A DNA stretch of 64,000 bases. Source: Prochlorococcus sp. AG-347-K17. Its GTDB lineage: Bacteria > Cyanobacteriota > Cyanobacteriia > PCC-6307 > Cyanobiaceae. The notes under the pieces are model-generated. The model saw only the letters and a program-made list of their open reading frames with translations, did not search any database and had not been told where the DNA came from. The DNA lies in assembly GCA_003281385.1 (NCBI GenBank), contig QCCE01000005.1:1-64000 (forward strand), given 5' to 3'. Position 1 is the first letter of the stretch, and each line of letters starts with the position of its first letter. This document shows positions 59,851-64,000 of this stretch, piece after piece. The translations under genes and the position numbers were made by a program.

Positions 59851-60552
59851 TTATTTAATTTTTTCGAATTCAATTAGTTTTGAAAAATAAAAAGGAGCTT
59901 GATTTAATTTCTTTTTAACAACTTTAAATCCTCTTTCTTTAGCAGCGTTAATAATACCCTTTTCTTTCAATGTATATGCTCTTGTAGTTTTACTTGGCCC
60001 AGGAAATAATTTTCCAATATTTTTTAGAACAGCAAGAACTGGGGTATAAGGAGCAAAGCTAACGATTAATTTCTCTTTGCTTAAATCGCATAGATGTTGG
60101 ACCATTTCTTCTGCAACCGGTTGAGGATAATGAATAAATACATCCAAACAAACTACAACATCAAATAAACCTTTTAGTTTTTCCAGATCACAGACTTCAT
60201 ATTTTATTTTACCTTGATTCAAACCTAATTCATGAATGCGTTTTTTTGTTTCTTTAATCATTTCAGAAGAAATATCGCTCATCTGTAGTGCTTTAATACC
60301 GAGTCTTAGTAAAGGTATGGAAAGACTTCCTACACCACAGCCTGCATCACAATAACTTTTTTTTGTTAGTTCAGGATAATTTTTGATGTATGAGACTACA
60401 TCATCTACAGTTTTTTGATGTCCTTTCCTAATATTTTTCTGAACTGTATTAATTTCATCAGATTTGCTATAAATTTTATTCCATCTCTCAAAGCCAGTAC
60501 CATTAAAATACTCCCTAACTTCACTTTTTTCGATAATCTTATTTGACGTCAT
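59851..60552 (-). CDS. chlM: Magnesium-protoporphyrin IX methyltransferase
   Basis: SAM-dependent O-methyltransferase of chlorophyll synthesis. The 233-residue protein has the SAM motif DAGCGVGSLSIPLL, then DVVVCLDVFIHYPQP and a C-terminal helical region, and is of family length. It begins 89 bases from purE, divergent, and ends one base from the response regulator stop. Confidence 0.94.
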   Translation of the reverse strand: MTSNKIIEKSEVREYFNGTGFERWNKIYSKSDEINTVQKNIRKGHQKTVDDVVSYIKNYPELTKKSYCDAGCGVGSLSIPLLRLGIKALQMSDISSEMIKETKKRIHELGLNQGKIKYEVCDLEKLKGLFDVVVCLDVFIHYPQPVAEEMVQHLCDLSKEKLIVSFAPYTPVLAVLKNIGKLFPGPSKTTRAYTLKEKGIINAAKERGFKVVKKKLNQAPFYFSKLIEFEKIK

Positions 60553-60641
60553 AATATTCTATGAAAATTTATTCTTTTAATACTAACTAACTGGCACCAA
60601 ATTAATTGCGCGCCATTATAGGAAAGAATTGATTTGTTATT

Positions 60642-61178
60642 TTGTCAGAATTAAATTCTCAAGAAATTTATAAAATTGCTGTCGTAATGGGTAGTGATTC
60701 AGATTTAAATACATTGAAACCAGCCATTGATATATTAAGAGAATTTAGAATAAAAACTGAAGTTTGTATACTTTCTGCTCATCGAACACCTATTGAAATG
60801 ATGGAATATGCAAAAAATGCAGAATCAGAAAACATAAAAGTAATAATTGCCGGTGCTGGAGGTGCTGCTCATCTTCCTGGAATGCTGGCATCCATAACTT
60901 GCATTCCTGTAATTGGAGTACCAGTAGAGAGTAAGACACTGAAGGGAATTGACTCTCTTTTATCAATCGTTCAAATGCCCTCTGGAATTCCAGTTGCAAC
61001 AGTTGCAATTAATGGAGGACAGAACGCTGGATTATTGGCAATCGGGATGGTCAGTTTATTTGATGAATCCATAAAGAAAAATTTAAAAGAATTCCGAGAA
61101 AATCTACATACACAGGTAAGAAATAAAAATAATAAGTTATCAACTATTGGACCTGACAATTATCTTCAAAATAAATGA
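60642..61178 (+). CDS. purE: N5-carboxyaminoimidazole ribonucleotide mutase
   Basis: Converts N5-CAIR to CAIR in purine synthesis. The 178-residue protein has VVMGSDSDLNTL, LSAHRTP, GAGGAAHLPGM and GVPVESK. The start is likely TTG 60642; upstream in frame only an ATT precedes the stop at 60630-60632. No strong Shine-Dalgarno is at the normal distance (AGGAAAG lies 16 bases away). PurK is not adjacent. Confidence 0.95.
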   Translation: MSELNSQEIYKIAVVMGSDSDLNTLKPAIDILREFRIKTEVCILSAHRTPIEMMEYAKNAESENIKVIIAGAGGAAHLPGMLASITCIPVIGVPVESKTLKGIDSLLSIVQMPSGIPVATVAINGGQNAGLLAIGMVSLFDESIKKNLKEFRENLHTQVRNKNNKLSTIGPDNYLQNK

Positions 61179-61193
61179 ACTAATATTTTTCTA

Positions 61194-61829
61194 TTAGGCC
61201 TTATTAAGAAAGTTTTCTTTTTTGAGGTAGTTAAGAACTTTTTCAACGGAATCATTTAAATCTAACGAACCGGTATCAACAACAATTTCAGGATTATGAG
61301 GAGCTTCATATGGACTAGAAATCCCTGTAAATTCGTTAATTTCACCCAAACGAGCTTTCTTATAAAGACCTTTAGTATCCCTATTTTCACAAACTGTGAT
61401 ATCAGCAGAACAATAAACTTCAATAAAATCTTTAGATCCAATAATTTTTCTCACCTTATCTCTATCGCTAATAAATGGCGAAACAAATGCTGTAATAGTT
61501 ATTATCCCAGCATTCATAAATAAATTCGCAACTTCACCAATTCTTCTTATATTTTCTTCTCTATCTTCATCCGAAAAACCAAGATCTTTACATAAACCGT
61601 GTCTTATATTATCTCCATCCAACACATAAGTCGAAAAACCATCTAAGTGTAAAACTTCATTTAAAGCGTTGGCCAAAGTACTTTTACCAGAACCAGATAA
61701 ACCGGTAAACCAGATAACCATACCTTTATGACCTCTCATTATCTCTAACTTTTCTCTATCAATAGTTAAGTTGTGCCACTTTATATTGGTTGACTTTGTT
61801 TGATCTTGTTCTTTCATTTTTTGCATCAT
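61194..61829 (-). CDS. cysC: Adenylylsulfate kinase (APS kinase)
   Basis: Phosphorylates APS to PAPS, using the product of the ATP sulfurylase at the window start. P-loop GLSGSGKS (about 43-50), then LDGDNIRHGL, FVSPFISDRDKVR and the APS-binding EINEFTGISSPYE. ATGs at 61829, 61826 and 61817, plus a TTG at 61832, could all start it; I give the first ATG. About 211 residues. It lies 29 bases after the SUI1 gene on the same strand. Confidence 0.95.
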   Translation of the reverse strand: MMQKMKEQDQTKSTNIKWHNLTIDREKLEIMRGHKGMVIWFTGLSGSGKSTLANALNEVLHLDGFSTYVLDGDNIRHGLCKDLGFSDEDREENIRRIGEVANLFMNAGIITITAFVSPFISDRDKVRKIIGSKDFIEVYCSADITVCENRDTKGLYKKARLGEINEFTGISSPYEAPHNPEIVVDTGSLDLNDSVEKVLNYLKKENFLNKA

Positions 61830-61858
61830 CAAAATTAAAAACTATCCTAACCCTTGCT

Positions 61859-62170
61859 TCATAAATAATGAAATCCCTCTTTACGAAGAAACTCAATTGA
61901 CTTCGATACCATATCACCCTGCAACTGGATATTTCCATCAATCAATGTTCCTCCAGTCCCACAAAAAACTTTAATTTTTTTTAGTAATACTTTTAATAAG
62001 ATTTCATCCTCAGCGCCTAAACCTCTAATTAAAGTTACAGTCTTTCCCTTTTTACCTTTTTTTTGTTTTGAAATATTTATTTTTGATTTTTTACTAACAG
62101 GATCTAATTTAACTGTTTCATTTGATTTTTTTTCTTGATTGTCAAATTCGATCCAATTCTTTTTTCCCAT
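61859..62170 (-). CDS. SUI1/YciH-type translation initiation factor-like protein
   Basis: A 103-residue protein with a lysine-rich N-terminal tail (1-45) followed by a SUI1/eIF1-like domain (VTLIRGLGAEDEIL, VFCGTGGTLIDGNIQLQGD). Bacterial YciH relatives can influence start-site selection, but their physiological role is unclear. I choose ATG 62170 over the in-frame TTG at 62179. It is on the same strand as cysC and divergent from trpB. Confidence 0.88.
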   Translation of the reverse strand: MGKKNWIEFDNQEKKSNETVKLDPVSKKSKINISKQKKGKKGKTVTLIRGLGAEDEILLKVLLKKIKVFCGTGGTLIDGNIQLQGDMVSKSIEFLRKEGFHYL

Positions 62171-62218
62171 TATTTTCAATATAATCTATAGTTAGTTAAT
62201 ACTTATTCTATAGAAAAA

Positions 62219-63463
62219 GTGGTAAGTACATTTTCTCGCAAAGACCAGAACTACAAAAATGAGGATTTAAATCAACCCTCCAAAGAGGGAAGATTTGGAA
62301 AATATGGTGGTCAATATGTTCCTGAAACGCTAATGCCTGCTCTTTTTGAGCTTGAAACAGCTGCTTCTAATGCATGGAAAGATAAACTTTTTGTAGAAGA
62401 ATTAAATCATCTCCTTAAGACTTATGTAGGAAGAGAAACACCACTTTATGAAGCCAAAAGACTTACTGAACATTACAAAACTAAACAAGCAACTCCTAGA
62501 ATATGGCTTAAAAGAGAAGATTTAAATCATACTGGGGCTCACAAAATTAATAATGCCCTCGGACAAGCTTTACTTGCAATAAGAATGGGCAAAAAAAGAA
62601 TAATTGCAGAAACTGGAGCAGGTCAGCACGGAGTTGCTACTGCTACTGTTTGTGCGAGATTTGGCTTGAAATGTATTATCTACATGGGTGCTGAAGATAT
62701 AAAAAGGCAATCCCTTAACGTTTTCAGAATGAAACTTCTAGGAGCTGAAGTTAAAGTTGTAAATTCTGGTACTGCAACACTTAAGGATGCCACTAGTGAA
62801 GCCATTAGAGATTGGGTTTCTAATGTCGAAACCACACACTACATTTTAGGATCTGTTGCCGGCCCACACCCTTTCCCAAAAATTGTGCGAGATTTTCATG
62901 CAGTTATAGGTGAAGAAACTAAAAAACAATGTTTAGAATCATTTGGATCTTTTCCCGATATTTTGCTTGCTTGTGTAGGTGGGGGATCAAATGCAATGGG
63001 GCTTTTCCATCCTTTTGTTAAAGAAACTTCTGTGCGTCTTATTGGAGTTGAAGCCGCAGGAAGCGGAGTTGATACTGACAAACATGCTGCCACTATCACT
63101 AAAGGGTCAGTTGGAATTTTGCATGGATCAATGAGTCTTCTCTTGCAAGATGATAATGGTCAAGTACAAGAAGCTCACTCAATAAGTGCAGGTTTAGATT
63201 ACCCTGGAGTAGGACCTGAACATAGCCATTTAAAAGAAATAGGTAGAGCAGAATATGGATCAGTCACAGATCAAGAAGCTTTAGACGCTTTAAAACTTGT
63301 TAGTGAACTTGAAGGAATTATTCCTGCACTTGAAACTTCCCATGCCTTTGCTTGGTTAGATAAATTATGCCCTACTCTTGAAAAAGATACTCATATAGTT
63401 ATCAATTGCTCTGGAAGAGGCGACAAAGATGTTAATACTGTTGCATCTTCATTAAATATTTAA
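62219..63463 (+). CDS. trpB: Tryptophan synthase beta chain
   Basis: PLP enzyme joining indole and serine. The 414-residue protein (TrpB1 type) has the PLP lysine K109 in [15 protein letters not shown] in AETGAGQHG, the GGGSNAMG phosphate loop and [13 protein letters not shown] near the start. GTG at 62219. Its stop abuts the stop of the rhodanese gene on the other strand with no spacer. Confidence 0.98.
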   Translation: MVSTFSRKDQNYKNEDLNQPSKEGRFGKYGGQYVPETLMPALFELETAASNAWKDKLFVEELNHLLKTYVGRETPLYEAKRLTEHYKTKQATPRIWLKREDLNHTGAHKINNALGQALLAIRMGKKRIIAETGAGQHGVATATVCARFGLKCIIYMGAEDIKRQSLNVFRMKLLGAEVKVVNSGTATLKDATSEAIRDWVSNVETTHYILGSVAGPHPFPKIVRDFHAVIGEETKKQCLESFGSFPDILLACVGGGSNAMGLFHPFVKETSVRLIGVEAAGSGVDTDKHAATITKGSVGILHGSMSLLLQDDNGQVQEAHSISAGLDYPGVGPEHSHLKEIGRAEYGSVTDQEALDALKLVSELEGIIPALETSHAFAWLDKLCPTLEKDTHIVINCSGRGDKDVNTVASSLNI

Positions 63464-63814
63464 TTAATACCTTGGTATTGATGGGTCAATATATCTACTC
63501 CATCCATCAATACCCTCCTCCAAATTCCATATTTCGCTAATAATATTATTATCTAAGCACCACTGACAAAAGTTATAACTTCTTATACCTGCATGGCAGC
63601 TAACAACAATTTCTCTGTCTAAAAAATCAGCAAATATTTCTTCAACATATTGAGATGTAACTTTACTAATTGGTATATGTAAAAATTCTTTTGAGAAACG
63701 AGCTAATTCAAGCTCTGACTGCTCTCTTACATCAATCAAGACTGGGTCTTCCTTCTCAGAATTAAACCAATCATTGAGACTAGAAGCATTTATAGATTTT
63801 GGATAACTTCCCAA
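63464..63814 (-). CDS. Rhodanese-like domain protein
   Basis: A single rhodanese domain of 116 residues with LIDVREQSELELAR and the active-site cysteine C73 in VSCHAGIRSYN, so sulfur or arsenate-type chemistry is possible. Single-domain rhodaneses serve many sulfur-relay roles. Nothing in the context (beside trpB) defines this one. Confidence 0.9.
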   Translation of the reverse strand: MGSYPKSINASSLNDWFNSEKEDPVLIDVREQSELELARFSKEFLHIPISKVTSQYVEEIFADFLDREIVVSCHAGIRSYNFCQWCLDNNIISEIWNLEEGIDGWSRYIDPSIPRY

Positions 63815-63903
63815 TTTATAGGATAAATTATGTGTTATTTACAATTTAATAAATTAAGTTGCAGCAGGAAGTTTATTGTTAAAAATAAAAATAAACATTG
63901 ATA

Positions 63904-64000
63904 ATGAAACTTAGAGTATTAGCAATAATATTATTATTATCTTTATTACTTTTTTTTGGTTTTAAAAAAGTATCTCCTAATAAAAATAAGGAGCAAAGTA
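63904..64000 (+). CDS. N-terminal part of a membrane or exported protein, cut by window end
   Basis: ATG 63904 followed by 31 sense codons to the window end, open throughout. Residues 4-20 form a Leu/Ile-rich hydrophobic segment, then KKVSPNKNKEQS. It looks like a signal anchor or signal peptide. The product cannot be identified from this fragment. Confidence 0.6.
   Translation, partial: MKLRVLAIILLLSLLLFFGFKKVSPNKNKEQS

Overview
The window looks like a stretch of core chromosome from a high-light-adapted Prochlorococcus. It is AT-rich throughout, carries a psbA gene with cyanobacterial neighbours (ndhH, chlM, CP12, SbtA/SbtB, phylloquinone genes), has very tight gene packing, and its gene content and order match what I know of that genus. 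I cannot tell the strain or clade from the sequence. I see no insertion sequence, prophage, CRISPR array, tRNA or rRNA. Nearly all of the window is ordinary housekeeping DNA, and I found no clear new multi-gene system. The interesting signals are individual divergent proteins and a few RNA-level features.

Layout. 1-4.8 kb: end of ATP sulfurylase, ftsH, a KDPG-aldolase-like gene, aroC. 4.8-6.3 kb: psbA with its own terminator, a 5' UTR hairpin and a small divergent ORF. 6.4-13.8 kb: an aspartoacylase-family gene, a GST-like gene, CP12, obg, mutS2, a VOC protein and hemB. 14.0-17.0 kb: an inorganic carbon uptake cluster (SulP transporter, sbtA, sbtB). 17.0-24.5 kb: a thioredoxin-reductase-like flavoprotein, a coiled-coil protein coupled to an ABC1/UbiB kinase, enolase and a divergent ClpB. 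24.6-28.7 kb: secE-nusG-rplK-rplA-rplJ-rplL followed by rnhA. 28.7-40.5 kb: pyrD, a CobC/CobD-like aminotransferase, murG, pgk, a circularly permuted GTPase, a pseudouridine synthase, a tandem ABC ATPase, a RelA/SpoT protein and a DUF2062 protein.

40.5-64.0 kb: mnmE, nadC, argS and hisC on the plus strand. A minus-strand run follows from prfB (with a programmed +1 frameshift) through a DUF3285 protein, ybeY, dgkA and trpG/pabA to a degenerate metallo-beta-lactamase-fold protein. Next come glutaredoxin and gshB, then a phylloquinone cluster (isochorismate synthase, menA, menC, menE, a DHNA-CoA thioesterase candidate), ndhH, rsmH, a cysteine desulfurase, a LuxR-type response regulator, chlM, purE, cysC, a SUI1 protein, trpB, a rhodanese and the start of a membrane or secreted protein.

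Together the genes serve photosynthesis and its cofactors (psbA, chlM, hemB, phylloquinone, ndhH), carbon supply and its control (SbtA/SbtB, SulP, CP12, pgk, eno), redox balance (GST, glutaredoxin, glutathione synthetase, the flavoprotein) and translation. Points most worth a second look: the prfB frameshift, the flavoprotein lacking NADPH-binding motifs (probably the DDOR type), a ClpB lacking the D1 arginine fingers, an exported MBL-fold protein lacking HxHxDH, a CP12 lacking its N-terminal cysteines, and an SbtB lacking its C-terminal redox loop.
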